From an uncultured Dialister sp. (lineage in GTDB: Bacteria > Bacillota > Negativicutes > Veillonellales > Dialisteraceae): a DNA stretch of 64,000 nucleotides. The translations under genes were made by a program, and so were the position numbers. This document shows, piece after piece, positions 52,892 to 62,979 of the stretch (positions are counted from its first letter, which is position 1; the number at the start of each line of letters is the position of its first letter). Location: positions 9,438-73,437 of the forward strand of contig CAKPQG010000011.1 of NCBI GenBank assembly GCA_934178345.1. Direction: 5' to 3'. The notes beneath the pieces were generated by a model, which worked only from the letters and a program-made list of their open reading frames with translations, was not told where the DNA came from and did no database searches.

Positions 52892-53978
52892 AATGAAAGC
52901 AGAAATCAAAGCCCTGCGCGAAAAGATCCAGGCACTGATTGACCAGAAAGAGAATGTGCCGACCGAAATGCAGGATGAACTGCAGGCCGCGCTGTCTGAT
53001 TACGAAAAGCAGCTCGAAGTAGAAGCAGCTGCTAAGAATTCCAAAACCAAAGGAGAAAATAACATGGACAAGAAAACTCTTAATGCAGCACTGAAATCTT
53101 ACCTTCTCGGTATTAAGAATGAAGATACCGCAAAATTCTTCGGCGCAGCGACTGGACAGAACGGCGCAACCGGAGCAGACGGCGGCGTGCTGATCCCGTC
53201 TGAACTGCTTGACCTGAAAGAAAATAACGGTATCAATAATGACCTGCGCACTCTGACTACCGCCGTCTCCGTGGGTACCCGCACCGGCTCTGTCCCGATC
53301 ATTAACTACTCTCAGGCTGTAACACTGACCGATTTCGATGAAAACAACGCGATCGCAGAAACGAAAGCCGTATTCACCTCCACCAAATTCAACCTGGCAT
53401 CCAAGGGCGCGATCATTCCGGTATCCCGCGAACTGCTGATGGATGCCAAGACGGATGTCATGGCTGTGATCGGCAAGCTGTTCAACCGCGTCTATGTGAA
53501 AGCGGTCAACAAAGCAATCCTTTCCGGTGCTAAGGCAGCCGTTGACGCTACTGCCACGACTGTTACTGCAATCGCATCCAAAGAAGGACTGGATGCGATC
53601 AAGTCTGCCGTCATTTCCCTGCCGCTGGATGCGGGCGCTAATGCGACCATCGTCATGAACCAGAAGACCTTCGCGGCAATGGCCGTCGTATCTGATAAAG
53701 AAGGCCGCTACCTGCTGACTAGAGACGCAAACGGCAGCACCATCCGCCAGCTCGAAGGTCGCCCGGTTATTGTCGTAGAAAATGACGAACTGGCCGACAA
53801 CACCGTACTGGTTGGCGATTTCCGCGCGATGTATCACATCGCTTACCCGGATCTGGAAGTCGCGGCAGATGAATCTGCAGGTTTCCGCAACAACTCCGTA
53901 CTTGTCCGTGCGATCTGCAGATTCACCGACATCAACACCTATACCGCCGCCTTCACTGTCATCAAGCAGGGCGCTTGA
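52875..53978 (+). CDS. Major capsid protein, HK97 fold
   Basis: 367 residues from the ATG at 52,875 (GGAGGAA upstream). N-terminal ~65 residues form a charged coiled coil, the delta scaffold domain removed by the prohead protease. The HK97 fold follows: GGVLIPSELLDL (near 105), FDENNAIAETKAVFTSTKFN, GAIIPVSRELLMD, and EGRPVIVVENDELAD. Confidence 0.95.
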   Translation: MLKSLEMKAEIKALREKIQALIDQKENVPTEMQDELQAALSDYEKQLEVEAAAKNSKTKGENNMDKKTLNAALKSYLLGIKNEDTAKFFGAATGQNGATGADGGVLIPSELLDLKENNGINNDLRTLTTAVSVGTRTGSVPIINYSQAVTLTDFDENNAIAETKAVFTSTKFNLASKGAIIPVSRELLMDAKTDVMAVIGKLFNRVYVKAVNKAILSGAKAAVDATATTVTAIASKEGLDAIKSAVISLPLDAGANATIVMNQKTFAAMAVVSDKEGRYLLTRDANGSTIRQLEGRPVIVVENDELADNTVLVGDFRAMYHIAYPDLEVAADESAGFRNNSVLVRAICRFTDINTYTAAFTVIKQGA

Positions 53979-53979
53979 A

Positions 53980-54342
53980 GTGTTCAAGAGAAATCCGGGA
54001 CGGTTCACACATAAAGTCACGCTCTTGAAGCCTATGGCCCCGGAGCGAGATGAGCTAGGCGGGGTAAAGAGCGGCGGCTTCAACGAGGTGGCCACTCTTT
54101 TTGCCATGTGTGAGCAGAAGGATCAGAGCAGGCAGGTATTCGTTGGCGATTATGTGACGGCGGATACCCGGTATTTCGTGCTGCGAGACATCCGAGGGCA
54201 CTACCCCATAGACGTCTCGTGGCGGCTGACGTACCGGGGCTATACCTGGATCATCAACGACGTCCGACTGCTTGATGAATCACGTCCCTATTATTTGCAG
54301 ATCACGGCGACAGCCGTGAATGGGAGTGGGGAGGCATTATGA
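53980..54342 (+). CDS. Head closure (head-tail joining) protein
   Basis: The GTG at 53,980, one base after the capsid stop, gives 120 residues. FTHKVTLLKPMAPERDELGG and VATLFAMCEQ are typical of phage head-tail adaptors (Phage_H_T_join). The start lacks a strong site and relies on coupling. Confidence 0.8.
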   Translation: MFKRNPGRFTHKVTLLKPMAPERDELGGVKSGGFNEVATLFAMCEQKDQSRQVFVGDYVTADTRYFVLRDIRGHYPIDVSWRLTYRGYTWIINDVRLLDESRPYYLQITATAVNGSGEAL

Positions 54343-54800
54343 ATTACAAAGCCCCTTTTTATGCGGTGAACCTGTCCCTGTACAAGGCACTCACCGGCAT
54401 GGGGGATCTGGAATGGTTCGACGCCTCCGTCCCCGTCTTTGAAATCGAAGATTACTTCAAGCATCAGACCGAATTCGACTACGGGATCATCGGTGCGGCG
54501 AAAGCAGATTGCCATCCAAACGACGATATCGTACTGTGGGCAGTATCTACGGACATGGAAGTCTACAGCAACTACAAAGGCCGAAAGCGCATCGCCGAAA
54601 GGCTGGAATCCCTGCTTAACTTCCTGAGCAGTCAGGAAGGGTGGGACACTCTGCAGAATGTGCTGCATGCCAACGGCTTTCATCTGTGGCGGGTAACGGT
54701 CAATAATATGCGGATCAATCTTCCCATGTATTCAGAAAAGGGGATCTGGCAGAGCGGCGCAGCGAGCGTCGTACTGGAAATCTCCCAGTTAGAGAAATGA
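54339..54800 (+). CDS. Probable tail terminator/completion protein
   Basis: 153 residues, coupled to the previous gene. The pattern of a long first helix followed by strands (YAVNLSLYKALTG, VPVFEIEDYFKH) and its position before the tail tube gene suggest the tail terminator (DUF3168-like). Assigned mainly by order. Confidence 0.65.
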   Translation: MNYKAPFYAVNLSLYKALTGMGDLEWFDASVPVFEIEDYFKHQTEFDYGIIGAAKADCHPNDDIVLWAVSTDMEVYSNYKGRKRIAERLESLLNFLSSQEGWDTLQNVLHANGFHLWRVTVNNMRINLPMYSEKGIWQSGAASVVLEISQLEK

Positions 54801-54808
54801 GGTAAACC

Positions 54809-55315
54809 ATGGCTATTACTATTGCTAAAGAAAATTATCCGTCCTTTGCTGGCGGCGTCGGTGTATCCGGCAAGCGGCAGGTGCTGTACGTCAACTACGG
54901 CGAAGGTGCGACAAAAGACAAACCGGTGTGGACGCTCCTCGGGGGACTTGAAACCAATACCCTTTCTATTTCTGCAGATACTTCCACCGTGCAGACCAAA
55001 GAAAGCGGGTACTGGGCAGACGGTACCGTGACCAATAAGTCTTATGAGCTTTCTGCCGACGTCATCATGAAACGTGATAACGCCGCGCAGCAGGCGATCG
55101 AAGAATTCCTGCTTGACGATGCGATTACTGCCGAAAAAGGCGCGCTCAATATCGCGGTCGTTGACCTGGACACCAAGGAATACCTGTCCCTCGTGGTCGT
55201 TCCGAAGTCTTGGGAAATCACCGCAGACGGCAAGGACATGATCAAGAAGAAACTGTCTGCGACCGGCGTCGGCGAGCCGAAGAAAATGACCGGTTTCACA
55301 GCTGCTACAGTCTAA
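54809..55315 (+). CDS. Major tail (tube) protein
   Basis: 168 residues; GAGGTAA upstream. TLLGGLETNTLSISADTSTV and the repeated strand pattern fit TP901-1-like tail tube proteins. Position after the terminator and before the tape measure agrees. Confidence 0.82.
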   Translation: MAITIAKENYPSFAGGVGVSGKRQVLYVNYGEGATKDKPVWTLLGGLETNTLSISADTSTVQTKESGYWADGTVTNKSYELSADVIMKRDNAAQQAIEEFLLDDAITAEKGALNIAVVDLDTKEYLSLVVVPKSWEITADGKDMIKKKLSATGVGEPKKMTGFTAATV

Positions 55316-55330
55316 GAAAGGGAATAAGAA

Positions 55331-55738
55331 ATGACACTGGATGAGCTGAAAGATGAGGTGCAGAAATACGCCGATCGCGGGTTTCATCAGGACGTCGTCA
55401 ACGCTTCCTATGAGGCTCGCAAGGCGGTTAGGCTATTCATCGCACGCACCCATCCTCGGACGGCATTTGGCGGCAAGGCGCTGACCGACGGGATGTTCAT
55501 CCGGGGGCGTTTCGATGTGCAGGCGTCCGTCATCGGGGTCCGGGTGTATGCCAATTATTTTGCACGCTGGTATAACACCGGTGCCTTCGGGCGCGTCATC
55601 CTGTACGGGAAGCGTAAAGGGCAGAAGGGCCCTGCGTATCCCGCCCGTGGAAACTATTTCGAATCGAACCGGACTGCGATAGAAGAATACTACGCAGCCG
55701 AAGTCGATAAGTATTTGAAAGACAAAGTCATCCTGTAG
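55331..55738 (+). CDS. Neck/tail-associated protein (HK97 gp10-like)
   Basis: 135 residues. Helical N terminus (LDELKDEVQKYADRGFHQDV) and a central loop with Arg/Lys (RVILYGKRKGQKGPAYPARG), as in HK97 gp10-like proteins. Placed between tube and tape measure, later than usual. Only a modest match. Confidence 0.5.
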   Translation: MTLDELKDEVQKYADRGFHQDVVNASYEARKAVRLFIARTHPRTAFGGKALTDGMFIRGRFDVQASVIGVRVYANYFARWYNTGAFGRVILYGKRKGQKGPAYPARGNYFESNRTAIEEYYAAEVDKYLKDKVIL

Positions 55739-55749
55739 GAGGTGAGTAC

Positions 55750-58509
55750 ATGGCAGAAGCTAAGGTCGATATAACCGTAGCGGTGGAAGACGCCGGGCTG
55801 AAACGGCTGAATTCCTCACTTGCCAGCGGCCAGCAGAACGCGAAAACGCTGAGAGCCGAGCTGAAGAATCTGGAGCGAGAAACGCAGAATGGCACGAAAG
55901 CCACCGAAGAGCAGCGAGCCGCACTGCAAGACCTGCAGCAGCAGCTTAATATCCAGACTGAGGCGAATAAGCGTTATTCGAAGGCGATCAAGGAAGCCTA
56001 CAATAGCGCATTGAAACAGGCAGAAGGTGCGGATGGGTCCAGTACCTCGCTCAAAGCTCTGGCTGGACGCATGCTTGAAGGCGTCAACGCTTCGTCCGTT
56101 ATGAATACGGCCATTGGCATGCTGACTTCCAATCTGGCATCGATGGCGGCTAATCTTGCTGGTGATGTCGTTACCGCCCTCGCTGACTTCGTGGCGTCCA
56201 TCTTCGAAGCAGGTGCGGCGGCGCAGTCTACCGTGGCACAGTTTGCGGCGATGAAGTACAACGTCGATGACGCTACCACCTCTTATAGAATCTTCAATGA
56301 CCTTACGCGCGATCTGACGTACGATCCGGCGGTGCTGAATCAGATGATGGTTCAGCTCATTGATCTGGGCTATTCTGCAAAGAATGCCGCGGATCTGATC
56401 CGTCAGTGCGCCGATACGGCGGCTGGTTTAGGGCAGGGCGCCAGCGGCGCGCAGCAGCTTGTCGATGCCATTTCCCGCATTCAGGCAACCGGCGAACTGA
56501 CGAACCGCCAGCTTGTTGCTTTGAAGACGGCAGGGATCAATCTGGATGAGGCGTTTTCTTCTCTCGGCCTGAGTGGAGACGACGCCATGCAGGCCGTAGA
56601 AGACGGCACGCTGGAAGCCAGTGATGCCGTTGCAGCGCTATCCGATTACATGCATGAATTCGATGGCTCCATGGAAACGTCGAAGCAGAACATCGATGAC
56701 GCATGGGAAGACGTCACCGGGAACCTGAGTGCCTGCTGCGAAGAAATCGGGCTGTCGATCTTGAATGCATTCGACCAGTCCGAAATCGTGCAGAAGCTGA
56801 TTGAGTTCACGCAGGACTTGCTGGATATGATACGAAGCGACGGAGTCAGTATTTTTTCTGACTTCGGGGACATCGCTTCCTATGCGCTGGATCTTATCAG
56901 TGACGGCATGCAGATCATCATCAATGTCATCAAAGTCGTTATCATGATGGCGCATGAGATGTATGCGGCATTCCGAAGCCTTGGGGTAAGGATTGCCAAT
57001 GCCCTATCTCCGATCCTGCAGCCATTGGGGGAAATCTTCAGCATTCTGTCTAAGATACTCGGATCTCTTGGCCAGCAGATTTCTGCAGGTATCGATGTGG
57101 GCTGGCACAATGAATTCCCCGGTGCGCCGGATACTGGATCGGAGGAGAATCATTTCCGCCCGACGCAGCGCGCCTCCAGCGGCGGCAGCGCCGGAGGCGG
57201 TCGGAGCGGAGGCTCTTCTGGTGGCCACTCCGGGGGCGGCGCGTCCGTTTCTCGCGAAGAAAGAGAAGAAGAACGGCAGATCGATGCCCTGATTAAGAAG
57301 TACACCGACGCAGATAAACAGAAACAGGCGCTTGCGAAGTCCTCACTCGAATTGGCTAAGGCCAATGCCGCTATGCTTGTGGGGGAGAATAAGAAAGCCG
57401 AAGAAAACAAAATCTCGCTGCAGGGGCTGAAAGACGCGCACGACAAGCTTCTGACCGGTTGGGATGATGAGCTGGGAGTTGCGAAAAAGATCGCCGACGC
57501 GGAAATCCGTGACAAGGTGATCCGTTCCATCAATGAGCAGATCGAAGCTGAGAACAAGCTGTATGAAGCCAAGGTCAAGTCGCAGGAATTCCAGTATATG
57601 TACGACCAGAACAAAGAAGCGACCAAGACGCTACTGGATAACATTCTGGGCACGGATGATGAAGTAGCAGCGCGCATCAAGGAAATCAAAAAGACCTTGA
57701 ATGAAAGCTTGAACGACATCGATGTGGCCATGGCGAATCCGAATGAAGAGGAAGCGCTGAACGGAATGGCCAAGCTGCTGCAGATGGCTCCCGAAGACCT
57801 GGAGGAAGAACTGGCCGCCAAAGGAGAGACCCTGCAGGCCTTCGCCGCGCAGTACAAAGAGACTTTGGCGGAAACGTCTGAAGCCGAAATTCAGCAGCTT
57901 TCTATCGGCGAGCAGTGGTCCAATAAAATGAAGTCTTATGCGGAAACCGTAGGCAAATCTATGGGGGCGGCCATGGCTGACTTTATTATGGGCGCGAAGA
58001 CAGGGAAAGAGGCGCTTGGCGATTTTGTCCGGGGGATCATTCAGAATGCCGTCTCCATTCTGACGGAATGGCTGGCTGTATTCGCGATTTATTCTGCTTT
58101 CCCGATGTGGGCGGGCGGAATGACACCAGCCGATGCGGCGAATAAAACGGTATTCGGGGTATCGAAGAAGAAGGCGACCGGCGGCTTGATTACCGGTCCG
58201 GGGACAGGCACCTCCGATTCTATTCCGGCCATGCTTTCCAATGGAGAATTTGTCATCAATGCAGCGGCCGTTCAGCGACTGGGCACAGGATATTTGAACA
58301 TGCTGAATAGCCCCCACTACGCAGAAGGCGGGCAGGTGGGAATACCGGCCATGGGCGTAGCGGGAAACGGTGGCAGCGTGACGCTGAATGTATCGGCCAT
58401 GGACGCGTCGTCTTTTATGGATTTCCTTCGCGGCGGTGGCATGGACTCCATCAAGCAGATACTTTTCGATGGGACGCGAGATTTTACGACGGACGCGGGG
58501 GTGTGGTAA
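55750..58509 (+). CDS. Tape measure protein
   Basis: 919 residues, setting tail length. N-terminal coiled coil (about 15-90), the tape-measure domain with hydrophobic helices (MLTSNLASMAANLAGDVVTA near 125, LDLISDGMQIIINVIKVVIM near 380), and a Gly/Ser-rich linker near 478-500. A second coiled coil (about 500-700) and a C-terminal hydrophobic segment follow (near 760-800). GGAGGTGA precedes the ATG. Confidence 0.92.
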   Translation: MAEAKVDITVAVEDAGLKRLNSSLASGQQNAKTLRAELKNLERETQNGTKATEEQRAALQDLQQQLNIQTEANKRYSKAIKEAYNSALKQAEGADGSSTSLKALAGRMLEGVNASSVMNTAIGMLTSNLASMAANLAGDVVTALADFVASIFEAGAAAQSTVAQFAAMKYNVDDATTSYRIFNDLTRDLTYDPAVLNQMMVQLIDLGYSAKNAADLIRQCADTAAGLGQGASGAQQLVDAISRIQATGELTNRQLVALKTAGINLDEAFSSLGLSGDDAMQAVEDGTLEASDAVAALSDYMHEFDGSMETSKQNIDDAWEDVTGNLSACCEEIGLSILNAFDQSEIVQKLIEFTQDLLDMIRSDGVSIFSDFGDIASYALDLISDGMQIIINVIKVVIMMAHEMYAAFRSLGVRIANALSPILQPLGEIFSILSKILGSLGQQISAGIDVGWHNEFPGAPDTGSEENHFRPTQRASSGGSAGGGRSGGSSGGHSGGGASVSREEREEERQIDALIKKYTDADKQKQALAKSSLELAKANAAMLVGENKKAEENKISLQGLKDAHDKLLTGWDDELGVAKKIADAEIRDKVIRSINEQIEAENKLYEAKVKSQEFQYMYDQNKEATKTLLDNILGTDDEVAARIKEIKKTLNESLNDIDVAMANPNEEEALNGMAKLLQMAPEDLEEELAAKGETLQAFAAQYKETLAETSEAEIQQLSIGEQWSNKMKSYAETVGKSMGAAMADFIMGAKTGKEALGDFVRGIIQNAVSILTEWLAVFAIYSAFPMWAGGMTPADAANKTVFGVSKKKATGGLITGPGTGTSDSIPAMLSNGEFVINAAAVQRLGTGYLNMLNSPHYAEGGQVGIPAMGVAGNGGSVTLNVSAMDASSFMDFLRGGGMDSIKQILFDGTRDFTTDAGVW

Positions 58510-59079
58510 ATGGCGAATCTTTTATTTCCCTTGAATGCCCGACGCGTGAAGTGGACTTCGCAGGTCGAGGATTCTTGGGACGTGACGGAGCAGAAGTCGG
58601 CCAGCGGGAAGCGACGTGCTATCACTTCGCAGACGCTGCCGGGGTGGCAGTTTACCATCGACTTCCCTGCCATGACGGCCGAAGAGCGGGATACACTCTT
58701 CGCTTTCCGTGCCCGCGTCAAGGGGTCGCTCATCCCCTTCTTCTACAAGGATGCGGAAAGCTACCATTGCGAGAAGCTGCGACTGGCAAGGAACAGCGAT
58801 GGATCTTATCAGCTGACGGCCAACATGCATGGCCAGCAGGAGCCCACGTATTATGCGGATAAGCTGACGGTATGGGTCAATGGGGCGGAGCGCTCGGCGC
58901 AGGAGTACACACTCGACCGCGGGGCGATCGTTTTCAATCAGGCACCGGCTGCGGATGCGGTCGTCACGGCGACTTATGACTATTGGTGGAAGGTGGTATT
59001 CGCGAAGAAGAGTATCCCGGTGAAGCAGAAATTCGTGAATCTGTTTGAGTGTTCTATCGTATTGGTGGTGGTCCGATGA
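58510..59079 (+). CDS. DUF2460-like distal tail protein
   Basis: 189 residues starting directly after the tape measure stop. The order of short strands and the pattern QKSASGKRRAITSQTLPGWQ ... FDFPAMTAEERD-like are those of DUF2460 (GTA gp12-like) proteins. The ATGA overlap with the next gene indicates coupling. Confidence 0.75.
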   Translation: MANLLFPLNARRVKWTSQVEDSWDVTEQKSASGKRRAITSQTLPGWQFTIDFPAMTAEERDTLFAFRARVKGSLIPFFYKDAESYHCEKLRLARNSDGSYQLTANMHGQQEPTYYADKLTVWVNGAERSAQEYTLDRGAIVFNQAPAADAVVTATYDYWWKVVFAKKSIPVKQKFVNLFECSIVLVVVR

Positions 59080-59660
59080 AGAGTGTAACGGAAGCGCTTT
59101 CCGCGTATCTCAATATGCAGAAAGAAATGGTATCGTGTGACCTGTACACGCTCACGCTTTTTAGTGGGGCGGCGTACTACTTCACCGATGCCGACCATGA
59201 TGTGACCTACGAGGGGCATACCTACCGGCACAATGCGATCCTATTGAAGAGAGAGCAGACGAAGCTGAATAATGTCGTTTCCGTCGATTCCATGACGGTA
59301 TCCATTTATGCGACCGTCGAGGACAAGCTGGGGGATAAACCCATTTTCCTTGCGGCGCATGATGGGGCATTCGACCGGGCGACGCTGGCCATGAGCCGCT
59401 GTTTCTTTGATTTAGACGGGAACGTGATGGGAACCGTGGGATTATTTTCCGGGCTGACGGAGGTCAAGTCATGCGGCGGGCTCGCCATGAAGCTCACGGT
59501 AAAAAGCAAAGTGCAGGGCATGTCGCAGGAATTTCCGCGGCGCAAATTTTACCCGCAAGGGACGTATGCCAATAGTGGCGGCACGGTGTCTTCCAGTACA
59601 GAAGAAGACTCGGCGTCCGTCATTGCGCCGTTTGTTCCATTGAAAGAGGTGTTACTGTGA
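59076..59660 (+). CDS. DUF2163-like distal tail protein
   Basis: 194 residues from the ATG at 59,076, which overlaps the previous stop. CDLYTLTLFSGAAYYFTDAD and the later EFPRRKFYPQGTYANSG agree with DUF2163 / phage_BR0599 proteins (GTA gp13-like). Confidence 0.8.
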   Translation: MKSVTEALSAYLNMQKEMVSCDLYTLTLFSGAAYYFTDADHDVTYEGHTYRHNAILLKREQTKLNNVVSVDSMTVSIYATVEDKLGDKPIFLAAHDGAFDRATLAMSRCFFDLDGNVMGTVGLFSGLTEVKSCGGLAMKLTVKSKVQGMSQEFPRRKFYPQGTYANSGGTVSSSTEEDSASVIAPFVPLKEVLL

Positions 59661-60091
59661 ATCCTATCGTAGAAGAGGCCTACACCTGGCTGGGAACGCC
59701 TCACGTGAACCAGGCGAAGGTCAAGGGCAAGGGCATTGATTGCGGCATGCTGCTCATCGCCTGTCTCGAAGGGGCAGGATACATCAAGCGCGGCGCTATT
59801 CAGATCCCGCCGTATTCCAATGAGTGGCATCTGCACCACGGCGAGGAATGGTTTTTGAAAGTCGTTGAAAGGTATTGCGCTGAAGTCCCCATGGCTGACA
59901 TCCAGCCGGGGGACTTTTTGCTGTACAAATTCGGACGCTGCGTCTCTCATGGTGCGGTGTATGTGGGAGATGGTCGCGTGATCCACGCCATGGTGGAGCT
60001 CGGCGTCATCCTGTCTGACATCAATGACGTCATGTTCCTGACAGCCAAAGGGAAATCACGGCTGCACGGTGTGTATCGGTTCAGGAGGTAG
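59657..60091 (+). CDS. NlpC/P60-type tail peptidase
   Basis: 144 residues, GTG start overlapping the previous stop (GTGA). Catalytic Cys in GKGIDCGML and His in CVSHGAVYVGDGR. Tail-associated cell-wall hydrolase used during entry (GTA gp14-like). Confidence 0.88.
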   Translation: MNPIVEEAYTWLGTPHVNQAKVKGKGIDCGMLLIACLEGAGYIKRGAIQIPPYSNEWHLHHGEEWFLKVVERYCAEVPMADIQPGDFLLYKFGRCVSHGAVYVGDGRVIHAMVELGVILSDINDVMFLTAKGKSRLHGVYRFRR

Positions 60092-60093
60092 CC

Positions 60094-62964
60094 ATGGGAT
60101 TATTTGGTGGTCACAATACGACCATAAGAGAAAATAAGATTTCCAGCTTCACTGTCTCCACGGCCGAATATGGGTCAACCGTCCCAGAGATCCTTGGCAC
60201 AACGCGCATCTCTCCGAATGTCATCTACTACGATGACTTCACTGCACACGAACACCGGCAGAGCCAGAAAAGTGGTAAAGGTGGCGGGTCAAGGACGACG
60301 ACCATCACTTACACCTATACCGTGGCGGTGATCCTCGCCTTGTGTGAGGGGCAGGTTTCCGGCATCGGCAAGATGTGGAAGGACAAGAGCCTCTACCAGT
60401 ATCCCAATGGGGACATTGGACTCACGCTTTTCGATGGGAAAGAAGATCAGAAGCCCTGGGCGTACACGGCGGGCAAGCATCCAGATAAGGCGCTTGCTTA
60501 TAGCGGGCTGGCTTATATGGCGGGTGTTATTGACCTCGGGGATGGCGGATCCATGCCGTCCTATAATTTTGAGGTGAAGGGCAAGCTCCTTGATACTGGA
60601 GACGGTGTGGACGTAAACCCTGCTGACTATATTCTCTATGTGCTGAAGAAAATCGGCCTTGGCGAGATAGAAATCGATGGGATAGGGAACTACAGGCAGT
60701 ACTGCAAGGAAACGGACATGCTGATTTCTACGCCGTCCGATAAACTGGACGCGAAGGCAGCCCGAGAGATCATCAATGACATCGCCAACATCACCAATGC
60801 TTATATCTTCTGGTCAAATAACCGGCTGAAGATTGTACCGCGAGCTGACCGCCCCGAGGGGAAATGGAAACCGGACAAGACAATCCGGTACAATCTGACA
60901 CCGGATGATTTCATCCCGCAGACCGGCGGCGTGTGCATTTCTTATAGCCGCAAGGATTCATCGGAAATTTACAACCGGATCTCCGTAGAATTTCTAAACC
61001 GCGCGAATGGGTATGAGAAGGAAATCGTCAATTATCAGGATAATGACGACATCAAGGAATTTGGAGTGCGGCAGGCGTCCACGACGCAGGCACATTACCT
61101 GTATACCAAGACGCGCGCCGTCAAGCTGGCAGAGGAATTGTGTCGCAAGAACAAATATGAACGGGTGAAATATACATTCAAGCTCGACTGGGCCTTTTGC
61201 CGACTAGAACCGGGCGACCTTGTCATGCTGAATGACCCGCTCATGGGGATAGAGAAGCAACCGGCTATGATCGACAGCGCGACCGAAGGAACGGACGGCA
61301 TCATCACCTTCACGGCGATTTCGAGAGCAAAGGGCGTATATAGTGGGGCGGAGTACAACGTTCATGATAACGAACGCCCGCTTATTGATTTCAACCCGGA
61401 TCCTGGCATCTGCGAACTGCCTATGATATTCCAGCCGCCCGCCCTCATGACGGATGCGGATAACGAGGTATGGATCGGTACGTGGGGCAAGGATCCGAAC
61501 TGGGGCGGCTGCTCCGTCTGGGTGTCTGATACGAACCAGTATTACAAGAAACTGGGCACCATCGACAACCGGGCGCGATACGGGACACTGACGAAGCCGC
61601 TGAACCGCGAAGATACCGTACTGGAGATGGCGCTCAATCAGGACGGCTTCATCTCCGTGGATGCAGAGAGCGCAAAGAACGGCGACACGGTCATGTACAT
61701 CGATGGGGAGGCACTGTCTTATCAGACGGCCGAACTTCTCGAAGACGGGACGTGGAGACTTTCGGGACTGGTGCGCGGACAGTTTGGCAGCGAAGCTGAT
61801 TATCACGTGAAAGGGTCAAGCATCGCTCGGTGTGATGAAGCGTTCCTGAAATCAGGACTGGCCAATTCCTATATTGGGAAGACCGTTCACTTCAAATTCA
61901 CGGCGTTCAACATCTTCGGGGGCATGGAGCAGAGCCTCGCCGATGTGCAGGCGTACCCCTTCGTGCCAGTTTCAGTACAGATCCCACCACCCGATGTGGA
62001 AGTGCTGAACGTCGAAAAGATGAGCTCTTCCATTCGTCGGTACTGGTGGAAATACACCTACCCCGAGCCGAATGACGTGGCAGGATTTATCTTGAAATAC
62101 ACGCAAAGCAAAGAGCTCAACTGGGACACGGGAATCCCCGTGCAGGAAGGGCTTATTACAAACCAGCCGTATGAAACGCAGACCATCCGGCAGGGCAGCC
62201 ACGCCGTCATGATCAAGGCCGTGGACCAGAATGGAAACGAATCAAAGAATTTCGCTTACTGCCTGCTTGAGATGGGCGATCTGCTGCAGGAAAATGTACT
62301 CTTTGATCAGGATTTCGGCGCAGATCATTGGGCAGACATCAAGACCAGCGGCCTTGTACTGGCCAGCGACGGCTATATCCACGCCCCGAATACGTCCACC
62401 ATGTGGCACGAAGCGGGCAGAAGACTGTGGAAGAAGCCCGCTGCCTATATGTGGGATACAGACTTCACGGCCTATGAGGTGACGGGAGAATTTGTAGCCC
62501 CTGCGTCGGGACAGTTCTGGCTGACCACGGAAATAGAAGGCCCCGCCATCGTGTACTACCGGCAGCTTCTTAAAGACAGCACCGCCGAGGAGCTTTGGAA
62601 GCAGTGGTCCGACAAAGTACTGGTACAGGCCGGTGCGACCATCCAAGTCAAAATCGTGGCGAAAAACTCCAGCATACAGGAAACCGTCGTTAAGAGCCTG
62701 CATGCGTATATCGATGTGCCTGACAGGGAGGAACACTTCGAAGATCTATCTATACCGGCAGAGGGCATCGAGCTCCCCATCACCACCCCGAACTACATGA
62801 CCACCGCCGTGCGCATCGATGCCGTGCAAGGGAGCGGCGTTGCGAGGTATCCCAAGATACTATCCCGCACGCCCTGCCGTATAGCCCTGCTGAATGAAGA
62901 CGGCAATCAGGTGGCAGGCGTCGTCGATATCACATGGCAGGGATTCGTCAATGAGACAGTTTAG
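60094..62964 (+). CDS. Central tail hub protein (GTA TIM-barrel/phage-tail_3 type)
   Basis: 956 residues; AGGAGG upstream. The N-terminal third has VPEILGTTRISPNVIYYDD and a transmembrane-like ILALCEGQVSGIGKMW. The middle has ADYILYVLKKIGLGEIEIDG, as in Phage-tail_3 proteins; the C-terminal third is fibronectin-like strands and a baseplate domain. It is probably the baseplate hub that carries the fibre. Confidence 0.85.
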   Translation: MGLFGGHNTTIRENKISSFTVSTAEYGSTVPEILGTTRISPNVIYYDDFTAHEHRQSQKSGKGGGSRTTTITYTYTVAVILALCEGQVSGIGKMWKDKSLYQYPNGDIGLTLFDGKEDQKPWAYTAGKHPDKALAYSGLAYMAGVIDLGDGGSMPSYNFEVKGKLLDTGDGVDVNPADYILYVLKKIGLGEIEIDGIGNYRQYCKETDMLISTPSDKLDAKAAREIINDIANITNAYIFWSNNRLKIVPRADRPEGKWKPDKTIRYNLTPDDFIPQTGGVCISYSRKDSSEIYNRISVEFLNRANGYEKEIVNYQDNDDIKEFGVRQASTTQAHYLYTKTRAVKLAEELCRKNKYERVKYTFKLDWAFCRLEPGDLVMLNDPLMGIEKQPAMIDSATEGTDGIITFTAISRAKGVYSGAEYNVHDNERPLIDFNPDPGICELPMIFQPPALMTDADNEVWIGTWGKDPNWGGCSVWVSDTNQYYKKLGTIDNRARYGTLTKPLNREDTVLEMALNQDGFISVDAESAKNGDTVMYIDGEALSYQTAELLEDGTWRLSGLVRGQFGSEADYHVKGSSIARCDEAFLKSGLANSYIGKTVHFKFTAFNIFGGMEQSLADVQAYPFVPVSVQIPPPDVEVLNVEKMSSSIRRYWWKYTYPEPNDVAGFILKYTQSKELNWDTGIPVQEGLITNQPYETQTIRQGSHAVMIKAVDQNGNESKNFAYCLLEMGDLLQENVLFDQDFGADHWADIKTSGLVLASDGYIHAPNTSTMWHEAGRRLWKKPAAYMWDTDFTAYEVTGEFVAPASGQFWLTTEIEGPAIVYYRQLLKDSTAEELWKQWSDKVLVQAGATIQVKIVAKNSSIQETVVKSLHAYIDVPDREEHFEDLSIPAEGIELPITTPNYMTTAVRIDAVQGSGVARYPKILSRTPCRIALLNEDGNQVAGVVDITWQGFVNETV

Positions 62965-62979
62965 CTATAGGAGGTAACA

